Assembly: GCF_023343835.1 (NCBI RefSeq)
Contig: NC_064440.1
Location: 32,805,537 to 32,869,536, forward strand
DNA: 64,000 nt
DNA from: Lagopus muta
Lineage: Eukaryota; Chordata; Aves; Galliformes; Phasianidae
Reading direction: 5' to 3'
The notes under the pieces are model-generated. The model ran no database searches, was not told the origin of the DNA, and saw only the letters and a program-made list of their open reading frames with translations. Positions 1 through 13,430 of this stretch are shown here, in pieces (the first letter of the stretch is position 1; every line of letters begins with the position of its first letter). Made by a program: the position numbers and the translations under genes.

Positions 1-1967
1 GGGTACGCACAGTCCTGCCCCAAGTTGTTGACGTTCAGGCGCTGGTCTAGCCGGAGCAATTGGTATGGAAATGAGCGCAATTACTAGCGTAAACAATCTG
101 TTATTTGCCATGCGAGTCAGAACTGTAAATCACCGACGGTCCACGCCATTACCATCTGAATAGGAGGAGGCAGCTAATGGGCCATATGTTAAAAAGCAGG
201 TTACTTGCATCGCCATTTGCAAATGAAAAGCCAGAGTGACAGCTGGGGAGTAAAGCTACGCCCATGGATCAAGTCGCCATTCCCAGGAGCCCCGTGTAAA
301 GAACCCATCTACCAAAGCACCGGAGGGCTGCCGGACATCCACCGCTCCGTTACGGGTCTGCACAGCGATGATGCGCCACGAGTGCCGCCCCGCGCAGGAG
401 ATTCCGGGCTGAGCTTCGCCCGTCAGAAGAATCCCACCTCCCACTGCAGCCCCATAAAGAGCAGCACTGCTTTCATCTATTCTTGGAAAGACGTGGCTAA
501 AGAGCAAAGCGAACCTCCTCTCCCCACGCTGCTAGTTTTCCCTTCTCCTTCTACTCCTGACCTGGTGCTTTTAAGAAATAAATAAATCCTAAGCTGCGAA
601 GTCAAGCCATTCTCAAAAGCACAGGCATTAGAGCTCGGAGAAAGCAACCCGATTACACTGCAAACGATGAGCTAAGCAAGAAGCAGCACGACACCAGAAG
701 CGACCATTCAACCCGCTAATAGGCTTCACCGCGCGCATTATTTCTCACTCACAGGAGTGCTATTTCGTCCCACGCCCAAGCAACGTGTGTCACCTGTACG
801 TGCCCACCCCATAGGGCAGCTTCACTGGCAGCCCTGGGAAAGAATCGGCCCCTCTACAAGTCCAAAGGTACTTTTCTCCTACAGGATTTTTTTCCTCCTC
901 CTTCAGAAAACTGACTTCAGAACTGATCTAGCTCATCCTCCTCCAGCAAGGAACAACGAGGCAGCCAAATCACAACATCCTGCTGTTTGTAGCGACTAAT
1001 AGATATAAACAGCATTTTCTAATCTGTCAAAATAATTTATAGCCTCTCCCAAAGTTTCCTTTCAGTACGCACAGTTGCCAAGTTAAACGGTTCTACAATT
1101 GCAAATCATTTTTGGGAACAGTCTAAAGAATGAGGGCATTCATCAATAGCTTTCTTAATACGGGTGGAAAGCATAATGGATGCAATATCAGCCACGAGGA
1201 CATCACGTTATGATACATGCCTTAACTAATTTGCAATCTGGAAAAAAAAAAAAAAGAAGAAGAAGAAAAGAGCATCGTATCCCAGGGAGGCTCTTATCAT
1301 TTGCCTACTGTTCTCTTGTTAGCCTCTTTCAGCACCTGATTAATTAATAATTGTTGCTTGGGTTATGCTGCCCAGCAATTTCTGTACCCTGGCTGTGAAT
1401 CATAATCTGGCACTAAAAATTTAATAGGGGCATTGCCACGCTATCTAAGATGCACCCTGTTGAGTGTTAAATAACTTATTTTTTGTAAATATAACCTTGT
1501 TGGTTTTTTTTTTATAAAGCCTGAAAGCAGCATCATGCTCCAATAATTTTACCTGTCACCAATAGCAGTAATTAGCACTTGTGCTGCTTCATTGGGAATT
1601 ACCTGATAGGATCTAATTAGATAATTTTTTTTTTCCCTCCCCGTTGCTTTTGTAAAGCCATCATTTCCTGTGCTGCATCTTCATACTGAGTTCATTAAAC
1701 ACAAGTGGTCAGCCAGCCTTTTAGTGCCATCTGCAAAGGCTGAGCCCTGGGCATCTGTTGTCTGCGTGCATTCCTAGGGACACCCAGCTTGGAATAGAGT
1801 TCACCAACCCAACCTATCACATCCCAGCCCATTGGAGATGACTTAACTCCTGCATTTGGGACAATAACAGCATCAACAACCCACAAGCACTGCTGAGCTC
1901 CTTGTAACAAGACACTCAAGTAATAAATAAAGTCCCTAAAATAACCCTTACCAAGTCAATATCAACC
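1..1967. other. Non-coding, inferred intron 1; regulatory-looking AT-rich part
   Basis: No supportable exon. At 215-224 lies ATTTGCAAAT, a palindromic POU/octamer-like site, followed within 20 bp by TGACAGCTG (Meis-like plus E-box). From about 1020 to 1680 the sequence is AT-rich, non-repetitive and studded with homeodomain cores, including TTAATTAATAATTG (1340-1353) and CTAATTAG (1613-1620). An A-run followed by GAA repeats lies at 1242-1271. Intron status is inferred from the leader exon to the right. Confidence 0.5.
1242..1271. repeat. A-rich run followed by (GAA)n
   Basis: Fourteen A followed by four GAA units. It has no flanking retroelement body, so it is treated as a simple repeat and not as a retroposed tail. 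Confidence 0.7.
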
Positions 1968-2190
1968 CAGGAGGAAGTTCTTTACTATGAGAGTGGTGAG
2001 GTGCTGGAACAGCTGCCCAGAGAGGCTGTGGATGCCCCGTCCATGGAGGTGTTCAAGGCCAGGTTGGATGAGCCCTGGGCAGCCTGGTCTGGTATTAAAT
2101 GGGAGGTTGGTGGCCCTGCATGTGGCAGGGGGTTTGGAGATTCCTGATCCTTGAGGTCCCTTCCAACCCTGGCCGTTCTGTGATTTCTCA
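1968..2190 (+). mobile_element. CR1 LINE, 3' fragment
   Basis: The sequence follows the known CR1 3' end in sense orientation: GAGGTGCTGGAACAGCTGCC, then GCCCAGAGAGGCTGTGGATG, GGAGGTGTTCAAGGCCAGG and CCTTCCAACCCTGGCCGTTC, ending near TTCTGTGATT. It is 5'-truncated, as most CR1 copies are, and carries no intact reading frame. It is the only CR1 I recognise to the left of the CpG island. Confidence 0.92.
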
Positions 2191-4089
2191 GCAGCCCTCC
2201 AGGGATGAGCTGGGCACAAACATAGGGTTGTGGATCGTGGAGTATTAGAGGGATGTGGATATGTTGCACAGGTATAGCTGGAGAGCAGCACCTTCTGACA
2301 GCACACAGGGCCGTGATGCTCCCAGCGTTTGGCTTTTGTGGAGTGAGAGCAGAAAGAAGTCATAAAGCTTTTAGTAGAGCTAATTAAAATGAGACTGCTC
2401 ACAATTTACAGCCTTCTACATCCCTAAAAATAATCCCAATAAAAAGACAGATTCTGAAACAATTAAATGGAAAAAAAAGTTTGGAGTTTCCCTTGCTTTT
2501 CTATCAGCCAAGAAAAAAATCACAAAATATTGCCCATACTCCTGCATCAGCAGCAGCAATAATTCTTGACGAAACCATTAATTGTGAAACATTTATTTGG
2601 TACGTTTTGCCATTCCTACCTCCCTGCAAATGACCCACAAATTAAAGCAGACCAGGCAGGGGTACCCCTGCCACAATTATAGGGTTTGGAAGAAATGCAG
2701 GTGCTTGGGTGCATCGGGTGACCTCCAGAAGAGCTGACCCAGAACTGCAGCAAACCCAAATGGAGCTGCCTGCAGAGAAAGGCAGGGACGGATCCTGCCA
2801 GAGCAGCTCTGAACCCTGCTGTTTGCACCAGGCAACCCTGTCTCAGGGTCACAGGTGAATTTTGCATGGTTGCCTCTTTTTTTTGTTGTTGTTCTGTTTT
2901 TAAACCAGACCTGGTGGATGGAATCAGCTGCTCAATGAAAATGCTTCTCTATGCATTTAGCAGACAAGCAAATTGGTGAAAAAGTGAACTCTCATCATCT
3001 CCGGGAACATTCTTCTGACTTAGAGCCAAAATAAAAGTCCACGATGCGTGAAAAATCTCTCAGAACACATCGTTCAGACCTGCATGAAGCCGAAAAGCCT
3101 CCATGGTGCTTGAGGAGCCTTTCAAACCATCGCCAGGGCAAGAAGAGGGACAGGAAACGAGATAGAACTAAGCTGAACTCACACACACATCAGCTGTGAG
3201 CAAAAGGGGCCACTTCTGTGTCCAGCTTTCACTTTTCTTTTTTTTTTTTTTAAAAGAAAAACCAAAATCTATAAAATCTAGATGGCACTTCCCTCCCCAG
3301 GACTCTCTACTGCATGCACAGCAGCTTTATCTTCCCTTTTTCTCCCCAGCAGCTCTGGATGCCCACCCTGTGCCAGCAGAAGCCTCTGAAGCATGGAAAA
3401 GCCATCCAGAAGCTGCCATGCATGGCAATCCTGCTCACCCAACAGGCCTGCCAGCCCTGCCAAAGGCACACCCGGGATAGAAATGGCACAAACTGGGAAG
3501 GAAGCAACAGGAGCATCATCTGGGTGCCACCCGCAAGGCTGAGCATGGGGTATTGGTAGAGCACGGCTCCTTTTCCATCCCTTCTGCACACAGGAAGGTG
3601 AGCTGAAGGGAACCATTTTAGCACCTGTTAAGGAAGTGAGAAATGATGCCTCTCGAAGCAGGAAAAAATACCTGCTGTCTATGAAATGTCAAAGGTATCC
3701 TCTTCAATGCTGTCCTTCTCATTCCCTTTCTTCACTTACAATGAAGGGGAAGTTGTCACCAAGTGCTATTTTTTAACAGGAGTACAGGAGTTAAACAAAC
3801 AGTTAAGGTTTGATCTCCAGGTAATGTAAATCAGAGCAGCTCCATCAAAGGAAAATCTATTTATACCAGCTGTGGTCCTTGTAATGCAATTTCAAAGCAT
3901 TCTTGTCATCTGCTACCGGCTTTACCGGGGGCAGAAGGCAAAAAAACACACCGAAAGCCAAAGGAAAAAGATAGTAATAGAGATGTGTTAGTGATGATTG
4001 CAGAATCAATGTGACGGCGTTGGAGACTAAATGGCAATGAATCATCTTGCTGAGGCCGGGCTGTTTACTGAAAGTAAAGGAAAAATTAA

Positions 4090-4109
4090 AAAATAATAAT
4101 AATAATAAT
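4090..4109. repeat. (AAT)6 microsatellite
   Basis: Uninterrupted AAT units in an A-rich context; a simple repeat of a kind that often varies in length. Confidence 0.8.
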
Positions 4110-5029
4110 GAAATAAAGCAAATAACCCCAAACCAAATTGATCAAGTGGCTCATCCCAGTCCCAATAGCTGCTCAAACTGGGACGTGGCACAAGGGGATG
4201 GACGCAGCATGGGGACAAGGGAACACGAGGACGGGGACATAGGGCTGTGGTGCCCTCCCGTGTCCCCAGGGCAGAACAAGGGCTGCATTGTTTGCGGCAC
4301 TCGGGCAGCCAGAGGTCAAACTGCTTTTTTCTTCCTCAATTTGCTTCTAGGAGGCAGCTACCATCATTCATTTCGGCATTTCAAAAAATAATAACAGCAA
4401 CAACAAGGCGGGGGGAGCGCCTAACGATGACATGGGCACAAGGGTATGCAGGGAATGAGGAGGAGGACGGAGGCCAGGTCCATAAATCAGCCACCTTCTG
4501 CACTGGGGGATTCAGGCATGCAGAGCTCTGGCTGTTCACTCGGTGGGGATGGAAGAGGCAAAACCAGAACTGTCAGGCTCGTGTTATTTAACAGTGCCTG
4601 GTCATCAGTCAGAATGAATAAAGCTGCTTGGGAAAGAGAGGAAAATAGGTAGAACCTGACGTATGCCTCCTGAATGCCTCCTGGATGCTGGGTGATGCAC
4701 ACACATCTATCTCTGTGCTTGCTGTTGAGTGCTGTAGCGCCACATAGGATGCTCGTGTGGGACTAGAAAGGGAAACAGCCTTTGGCCAAGGGTTGTTTGT
4801 TTGCACAGAGAAAGCAAAGGGAACTCCATTGGAAGCACACTGTAAGACAGCTCTTCTGATCACAAGGAGTGCTGAAGCAGTGGCTTTATCCTCCTCGTCT
4901 TCTGCCACTGTCACCTCCAGGCATTTCACCCTGCTCAGATTACAAAACCCTCAGTATACACAGACTGCTCTTCCTCTGCATCAAGCACCTTTGGTGTCCA
5001 ACAGGAGTAGCTCCAGTGAGAGAAACTGA

Positions 5030-5540
5030 CATTTCTGTGCACAGTTATCTATCCTTTACCCATTCATGTAAACGCATACGATTATTGCGACTATATGCAT
5101 CAAGTTATCACCTTAAAGGTCACATTTTCACCTCGTTTCAGAGCAAAACAGAGTTTCCTGGCCTCCCAATTTCAGTTTCACAGACTGGAGTTTCTTTTGC
5201 AGAGACCTGCAACTGGCTGATAGCACCTTGCAGCAAGAGGCTGAAGCTTCTCGACGGGAAGGGCTGGCGGGCTGTGTCCCCGCGTGACAAACAGATGGGC
5301 ACAATTTTCCAGTGGGAGGTTATTTATACATCTGACGGATCATCGAGGCATCCTATAGTAATTGTTACACCACCAATTCTTTGCCTGCCACAGATCAGGA
5401 ACTGTAAATAAACTCCCAATGCAACAGATACCGTGGTGTGGGCTTTAATCTATCAAATATGGTAATTGTTAGCACAATCTAACGACTCGCTGGCTGGCAA
5501 ATTAATCACTCCGTCTTCACAGCAAGGTGCATCTTTTTAT
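5030..5540. promoter_or_regulatory. Candidate conserved non-coding element
   Basis: Low-repeat, AT-rich sequence with many transcription-factor-like words, for example GTAATTGTTA (5461-5470), CAAATTAATCAC (about 5499-5510), TATGCATCAAG (about 5094-5104) and AATCTATCAAATATGG (5447-5462). It resembles vertebrate developmental enhancers in texture. Conservation cannot be seen from one sequence; this is inference only. Confidence 0.3.
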
Positions 5541-8500
5541 AACTAATGCTTGGCATGTGAAGTGTGGCTAATAAGATGCCTCTGGCTTTCAGAACCTCAC
5601 AATGTCATCCCCCCCAAGGAGATAATTGCTCATGTCCCAAAAAGGAGGAGCCCGGCAGTGCAGACCATGGCAGCTCACTGCAAAATGCAGGATTGAACTC
5701 ACCAACATGTGTGACCTACAGGGCCGGGAGGGTCATGGCCATGACACGTGCGGAATATGCACCTGAGAGACCAAAATTAATCAACAAAAGTAGATTTCAA
5801 ATATGGGTTCAAAGCCCATTGCATTTGGCCACGCTTGCAGGTCCTCCTAGCAGGATCTTACCCTGCACCTTAAAACCCAGCGCTATATGTCAAGTCAAAC
5901 AATAAACATACAGAATTTAACCCCCGTGTATTACCTTCCATATATAACTGCTTGTTGAAGAACAGGAGACTTACTAATCAGTTCAAATGACAATCATGCT
6001 GTCTCATGGCTGAGGCTACAGCTACTGAGTTGGCATTTGTATTTTGAATTTGGTATTCATTCCATTTCTTAGTTAAAGTATGTTGGCTGCAGGAATAAGC
6101 TGTGTACTTCCTTGAAAAGTAGAGAATACCTCTTCAATAAAGCTTATTCTTAGATTCCCATTCCTCCTGACACCAGTGTGACACCAGCTTAAGAACCTCA
6201 CACCTGTGTCCCTGTAACCAGCCATTAAACTTTACAGGCTGTGGGAGCAAAAGCAAAGGGAAGCTCACAAACCCAAGGATGCAGGTGAGGCTGTGGCCTC
6301 ACAGTCTCGCATCCAGGCTGAAGAGACCAAGAAAAAGCCCAACAAAGGCCATGCAGCAGTGACAAGGAACACTGGGACAGCAGCCCTGTAAGAGGCAATT
6401 CCCAAAGAGGTGACAAAACGGGTGAGACAGCACGCAGCTCTCCTCCGGGACCAATGTGGCCACCTGCCTCTTACTGGTACCAACATGACAAGGGAGCACA
6501 CAACCCAAATGTCACACGGTGCTGCAATGTCTTATTTGACCTCTCTGCTCCTTAAACATTGCTCCAGGTGAAACTAAAAATGGAACAAGCAATCATTTCT
6601 GCAAGGACGGCCCACACCTCCGTGACCTTTCCAGGCACAGCGAGGAATGAAGGAAAAGCACATCCCTCTCCTGCTTGCAGCACAACTTTCGTGCACTCTC
6701 ACACTCATCCTTCCTCACACCAAGCATTTACATCAAGCTTTAAGCACCATCTCGCGTACCACAGAGGCTTCACAGGGTGCCTGTGGGTAACCAGTCCTTG
6801 TCTGCTCACTGAACTGGTTTGCAGTCTAGAAGAATCACGTCCAAACCCCAGAAGGATTGCTGCATCACGACTGAGATTTACCAGCAAACGCATCCTAAAT
6901 GCAGCAAATCCCATGTGCAATGATGGATCTGATCAATTTTTTTCCTCACTGAAGTAAGGTTGCAAAGTCAAATCCCGATGTTTTCAACCACTTTCCAGCA
7001 CAGCCATCAGGGTACAGCTGACACTGTGAATCCCAATCCCATGGACAACAGCACTGGGGTCACTGCACTGGGAAGGGCTCGAACACGGAACCGTCATCTG
7101 AAGTGGTGTTAGCAGGTCCCTGGAACAGACTGTCTCAAAGGAAAACGGTTTGTGCTCCCTTCATTCTGTAAGACAATTTCCATTTGCTTTATATAGCCAT
7201 GATACTTCAGTGAGGTAATTATACCCCAGCATGGGTTTCCCACGGGTACCTGTTCACCTCACATGGTGAAATCAGGTCTTTCCTCTTCACGTGATATTTT
7301 GTCACGCTGCTTCTATATGAAAGAGTGATATTTAGTCACTAATTGCTCCAATTTATTACTGTTGCATTGCTTCATTCAAAACATCATTTAGACCCAAGTT
7401 AGGAGCTAAATCTGCTTTAATCATAATATTCTCCAAAGAACAAATCACAGGCAGACAGCAGCCATTTTGCCATCATCTGTCTTGCCTTGTTGCCAGAGCC
7501 CTTCCACAGCTCCCTCATTTATCACTCCGATAGCGATCATTAGCTCCTCTCATCCAACTCCTACAGACCGATGAGGGTTGTAAGACTTTATTTACCTTCT
7601 TGCCAACTACGTGCAAAGTTAGCTCTGTAACAACTTCTGTCCTTCATACAAGTTCTCTCTTAAAACAGGGCACCGGAAATCAGATATAAATTACCCCACA
7701 CAGGGTCCATCGATACATGCTCCTGGATATCTACCAGTAGAGAAAAAGATAAGTAATAATACTTCAAGTTCACCCTCTTGACAAAATCTGGATTCTACTC
7801 TCGTGTTATTTCAATTACCTTATTAAATACGCACCTCTAAACAAGTCATTCCAGGCTAGAGTTGTGGTGATTTGCTCAAATTGAAGAAGCATTTCAATTT
7901 AAGCTTCAAAGAACGCATTAAGCATTTAACCTGGACCACGAACACATGAGCTGTCCTCTCAGCACAGGAACACACGTAGCTGCATTCCTGAAGGAACTTC
8001 CCTTTAGAAGCACAGACCTTTTTTCTCCTTTTTGAAAGAGAAAGGTGCCTTCCCAGTCTCAGCTTACAGTCAAATACCACTTGTTTTCCAGTTTTAGGAA
8101 GCGTTTGGACATACATTTCAGAACATGAGGATGTTTTATCCCGCTTTTCACATCGTATTCCACAGGATGAAAGATAAAAAGTTGATTGAAAAGGGTGAAA
8201 AAAGAAGCACGTTCCTTTCAGCTGTTGAAGTGAGCAGGTCTGAAAGCTCAACTGCTGGAGAAAAATGAAAACAAACAAACCCAGGAAGTCTCCTGGAAAA
8301 CTTCAACTTAAACCTGACAAGACATCACAAGTGGGGAAGCTATTAATGCAAAAAAGGTTAAATGGCTTCAGAAACAATCCAAATATGGTGACACACACCA
8401 CTAATGTGAGCAAACAAAGCAGCCAGCGCTCTCTGAATTCCCATTTGTGGATGTTAATTTATTCGAGGTCACAAAAACACACAAATGAATGCTCATCACC

Positions 8501-9650
8501 TGTAGGATCCAACCCCCTGCCTCTCGTCTCATTGGCCCACCTTTGCTCAACAGCCAATGTTCCTTCCTGAGCAAATCAGAGGGTCTTAATTCTGCCAACT
8601 CTTCTCCAAGGCACCAAGGCTCCCATCTCATAGAGTGATGCTCACCCCACCAAGCACCTTATTTTCTCCCCAGGCACACATTTCAGTACAACACATTCCC
8701 ATGCACAGCTTAAAAACGAGACAGAGACCCTCCACCTGTCTGCAGCTCCATATCGCACATAAACACAAAGCGCAGCAAGTTGCCATGCTGCCCGTAATTA
8801 TTCACTTTGGCTTACTTTATTCATTTTGACTTTCTCTCCTTGATAACCTCAGTAAATGCGTTGGCTGTGGACGGATTTCACTGTGTCTCTCTTCACTGAC
8901 TTCAGGCACAAAGCTGCACTAATTACTCTGTGAGCCTAACAGGAGGGAAAAAAGGCACACACAGACACACACGTCTTGCTGGGAGCTATCTCGGGTAGGA
9001 GCGGGATACAGCCCTCGGCTCAGCCAGCCCTATTGATGCAACAAAGAGCTTCTGGCTTGGCAGCGGAGAGCCCAAACTCTATGGATGCAAAGAGCAGAAC
9101 GGGGAGGGGAAGAAGTAAAAGAAAGAAAAGGAAGTAACTCTTTCTTTTGCTGGGAGGTCCTTAGTATACAAAGCTTTCATGCTGTAAAGAAAAGTGCCAT
9201 TGAGGGAAGGTGAAGTGGACCAAAATGCTGGGAAGCAAACAGGCAAACATTGCGACGTGTGCTGTGAGGGGCCAGGCGTCCCGCAGCACTGGCCAACACA
9301 GAGACTGTGAGGCACCTGTCTTTCAATGAAGGGAAACACTGTTTTGCTGCCACATCCGCTGACAACCCACAGGCGCAGGCCGGCTCCCTGCACCACCCAC
9401 AGCACCCACACACAGCACAAGGTGATTGTGCTGCATGCACGGGTGAGGCTGGGAGACTTGCATGGACCGGACTTGTTTTTCCATAAGAAGAGATGAGAGA
9501 AATCAAATGAGGAGAGAACAAGACTCAGTCCAATGGGTAAAAGCTGCGTGCAAGCCGCAGGGTGTGAGTACACAGAGCCCCACAGTCTGCAAGGCTGGAA
9601 GCTCAGCCTGACCCTCCTAACAAACACTAGTCAGATTTTCACCCACCGAT

Positions 9651-12600
9651 CTCAAAACACTTCACAGACGTGAGGAAACCTCGCTTTTGCCATTTTTCTG
9701 TTTGCCCAAAAGCATGAGATGCACGAGGAAAAACCCTAGCTAAAGGCTAAAGGAGGGGGGAAATGGTGTAACCCTGAGCCTTCTGGTACCCCTGAGCTCT
9801 TAGCACCAAGGAAGAGTAGTTCTGTGTCGCCCTACGAAACATGAGCCCTCCCCTCACACACAGCATTTATCTCCCCGTATCTAAAATCCTGAGATCTTGA
9901 CAAGTGACAACTAGCCATTTCCAGCACAAAGAAAGAAAACATGTTTTCTGGCTCCCCATGCTAATTATACTTTAAAAATACGTAAAACGGAGACAGAGTA
10001 GGAAAAGAAATAGAGGAAAAGAAAGAAGCCGTGTTACAATAGCCATGCACTGACAGCAGACACAAACTAATTATTTTGTGTCTTTCCCAGCAAGTTCCAT
10101 TCAATTAACTGCACCGCCGGGTTCAAAAGGGGATTAATTGAGGCCTGTGCCTCCAATGATGATGCGTGTGGAAACACAGGGGAATCTCAGATTTAGGCTC
10201 AACTGCCTCATATTGACCAAATACTGAAAGAAAAAAGGCAGGGGAAGGAGGGTAGCACTCAGCATGCTGATCTCGGCTGTGGGAGAACAATTAGCTCCTG
10301 TTTGGCAGGGCCCAGCATAGTGCAGCACATGCAGGACGTGTCCATCAACACTCAGCACCCAGGTGGGGCCTGAAACCCCTCAGTTCAACCAGAGATGATG
10401 CTCTGGGGGTGCACAGAGCATCCTTTGCTCACTTCAAGACAGACTTCCCAGGACTGAGCAACCAGCTACACGCTCAAGGGTCCCTCTGGTTGGGAGGCCC
10501 AGCTGAGGGGCTCCCCATGTGGGGCATTTGCAAAGAATCGCCTTGCCCAGGAGCACTGAGATGGACTGAACTGTTGGCACAGGCTGTCAAAACAGCAAAA
10601 GAATGAAAAAAAAAAATTAATAATAATCCTGAGAAAATCTTGGGAAACAAAGGTCCAAGTAAGTCTACAGTCTTCCTAGGCCATGGGGCTAGATACTAAA
10701 GCAGCAGTGGGGCTGGCCTGAGCTTTCCCCAGACCAGTATAAGCACACATTTCCCTCAGCATCCCACTGGCACCATCCAAAGTCATCCCAAGCAACCAAT
10801 GAAAGCATAGGAGAGTTCTATTCCCCTTGCCCTCACCTTGATTTTCCTGCTAAAATGCACGGCGAGCACACAGGGGTAACGTAGCAACTGTATTTCACAC
10901 AGTCTGACTCAGAACACATAACAGTACTATAAACTTCAGGAGTATTGCTCTAACAAATTGCTTCAAATCCAAACAACCTATAACAAACATTACAGGCTGA
11001 CTCAACGGCAAACTCGTTCTTCCTTTATTCATTTCTGTTAAAACACATGCAATCATAAAAGCAACAGATGATTAAATAGATGAGCAATACGATGCTAGGT
11101 AAAAGGAAACCACTTACTGTATCAGTAATTAAAACAAGAACAATGAGAAGATTGCTTTATAACTATTGTTATCTTTGCTCTAGTAAAACACAGCTTCTGC
11201 ATCCTGCAGCTTACCAACTGTTTGCTTCTGCTTTCTTTGCTAACAGCCATGGGCACATGCAAGCCCTCTTTAGACAATCTGCCTTTCAGGTACAAGAACT
11301 CATATAATCAGAGGAAAACGTGGCTCAAAAAGTACGGCTTCACACGTGACACACAGCATTCACAATCTGCCTCTGCTACTCAGGACCATTTCTTTCCTCC
11401 TGGAAGGTTTATGCCCAAGTAAAATGGTATAAGCATGTCTAATTTTTATTAGGAAGAAAAGTAATCGTTACTCACAATTAAAAAGCATCACAGACACGTT
11501 AGGATTCTTATCATGGCCAAATGATAGCATATGCAATTCACATTCCACCAGGGGGAAAATTAGAAAATGGAACTGGGAAGCAACAAGAAAAAGCTCTTAA
11601 AAAAAACAACAAAACAAAACAAGACCACTGCAACAGCAATCAATTGAAATGGGTATTTACAACCTGGGCTAACACCCAGGAAGGAGAAGAGGCAGCTGCA
11701 GTATGCCATGCAGCACGAGAAAGAATTGTTTATCAAGAAACTGTAATGAAAAAATGGTGCAAGTAGGCATGCAAACATTTCGTCGGTGACAAAGCAAGTA
11801 ATACAGTACTTTTCCTTTTTATTTTCTTGCCATCAGAAGCTCTGTGTCTCTCTTTGGGGGCATCAAATGCTACACTACAAGCTGCACCACCTCCTACATT
11901 CAGCACTTTCAGGCCATATGCATGTATGAACACATGCATACATGCTCCCAGCACACTTTTCCCTCTGCAGAACCCAAATGCCACTTTGAAATATTTCCAC
12001 TCTCCTTGCTTTGAATTGCTGGAGATCAAATGAGTCAATTAAGAGCTGTGTCTTTTTTGTTTGGAGGCGAGATGAAGGTAATTTGCTGCTCCATGCATCT
12101 GTTTCCTCATCAGCACAGTGAGGACCGGACTAATTAGGGGAGGAAAACAATATGGTCATATGGATAGGCCAGATTGCCCGTCACTCAGTTCTTCAGTGGG
12201 CAGGTTGTGTGGTGAGGACGGCGAGCAGATGAGGAATCTTCTTCACCGTGCCTCCAAAGGGCTCCAGGCACTCAGATGGCCACCCAAGTATTTTTAGCAT
12301 TAATCCCACAGGGTTCCCCATCTACGTGCCCATAGTGAACGTGGCTGCAGAGCCAGGAAGCCAGGTGCCAGGGTTCCTTGCTTAGCAGCTGATGGCACCA
12401 GTGGGGGACACATTGCATCGCTCGCCCCACAGGTGGGCACTGCTCACCCTCAAGTGCAACTCATTATCAATTAGCAACAAAATCACCTATTTTTTCCCCA
12501 TCACTTTTGGTTTCAGTAGATTCAATCAGGGCTACGAAGCCATTCTCAAGCAGCTCTGACTTGGCAGCACAGACAGACCTCGATGCAACAGCCATGGGGG

Positions 12601-13430
12601 TTGAGTGCCTCAAGTCAGCCATACATCACTAATACCAAATCCGATGTCAAAAACCAGTTTGTTGGTAAACTGCACAATGTGCAAGGGCACGAGGAGAGCA
12701 GTGCTAAGGCGACGAGCTAGAGATAAGTGATTTCCAGTTCCTCGCACGCAATCCCACTGCAGTGTTTCTATTTATTAGGAGGAGATGCGGAATATCGGAG
12801 GAAGTTCATTTATTCACTGGCCTGTAAAATCGAGCAGCAGTATACATTATGTTTACTACATCCAAGCTTTATTTGCTGCTACAAAATGAAATGGTATAAG
12901 GTACAAAAAGTGAGTTAACTTGCATTGAGCACATCATAAAGGCAATCAGCCTAACCATGGGCTTTACATCTCCTTGTCAGCTACCACAACACAGACCGAG
13001 TGCTGGAGACTGCAAATACAGCATTATTATTACTATTCTTTTTTTTCAGATCTCTGGTTTTACACTGATCACACCAACCAAGTCTGCTCCTTAAGCAGGG
13101 AACAGTTTTGCAGGGCTTGCTAAAATCCAACCGAGCCCAGAAGAGGCTTTCAATGGAGCTCTCTCTTCTTCCCCGTCATCCACAAGACCTCTTAAAAGCC
13201 TGTGGGGAGCCTCTTGATGCTTCAGTCCCAAATGAGCGAAGTTCCATCCCAGATTTTGGCATCCCGTAGATTTCGCCCTAAGCCTTGACCCAACAGCTCT
13301 GTGTCAATGGAGGCAGCTCCTCACTCCCATTCCAGGGTTGCAAAGTTTCTATCAGTCACCAACTAATCCAGATCCCTAAATCAGCAGCCCCCCCTACGCA
13401 AGGATCAGACTGCAGAGATCCTCCAAACTT
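9651..13430. other. Non-coding, inferred intron 1
   Basis: No gene or transposon recognised. An A-rich (AAAAC)-type run lies at about 11599-11622, and a perfect 9-bp inverted repeat with an 8-base loop at 11920-11945. The remainder is single-copy-looking sequence of moderate GC. Confidence 0.5.
11920..11945. repeat. Perfect 9-bp inverted repeat (hairpin)
   Basis: GCATGTATG (11920-11928) and its reverse complement CATACATGC (11937-11945) are separated by AACACATG. It could form a short hairpin or cruciform. No transcription-terminator or miRNA context is evident. Confidence 0.55.

Larger units (their letters stand above)
2191..9650. other. Non-coding, inferred intron 1
   Basis: No exon, RNA gene or transposon recognised. 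Visible items are a T-run at about 3239-3251, an (AAT)6 microsatellite at 4090-4109, and an unusual AT-rich stretch at 5030-5540 listed as a possible enhancer. Open frames up to 182 codons (9079-9627 minus) lack splice signals, family resemblance or codon bias and are treated as chance. Confidence 0.5.

Noticed and set aside
1242-1271. Poly-A plus GAA run as the tail of a processed pseudogene
   Set aside because: No gene-like sequence precedes it and no target-site duplication was seen.
4869-5411. 180-codon plus-strand open frame
   Set aside because: No recognised domain, no suitable splice context, and it overlaps a stretch whose base composition looks regulatory.
9079-9627. 182-codon minus-strand open frame
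   Set aside because: Ser/Phe/Cys-rich translation typical of the antisense of purine-rich DNA; no family resemblance.
11920-11945. Hairpin as a microRNA precursor
   Set aside because: The stem is only 9 bp, far short of a pre-miRNA, and the flanks do not extend the pairing.
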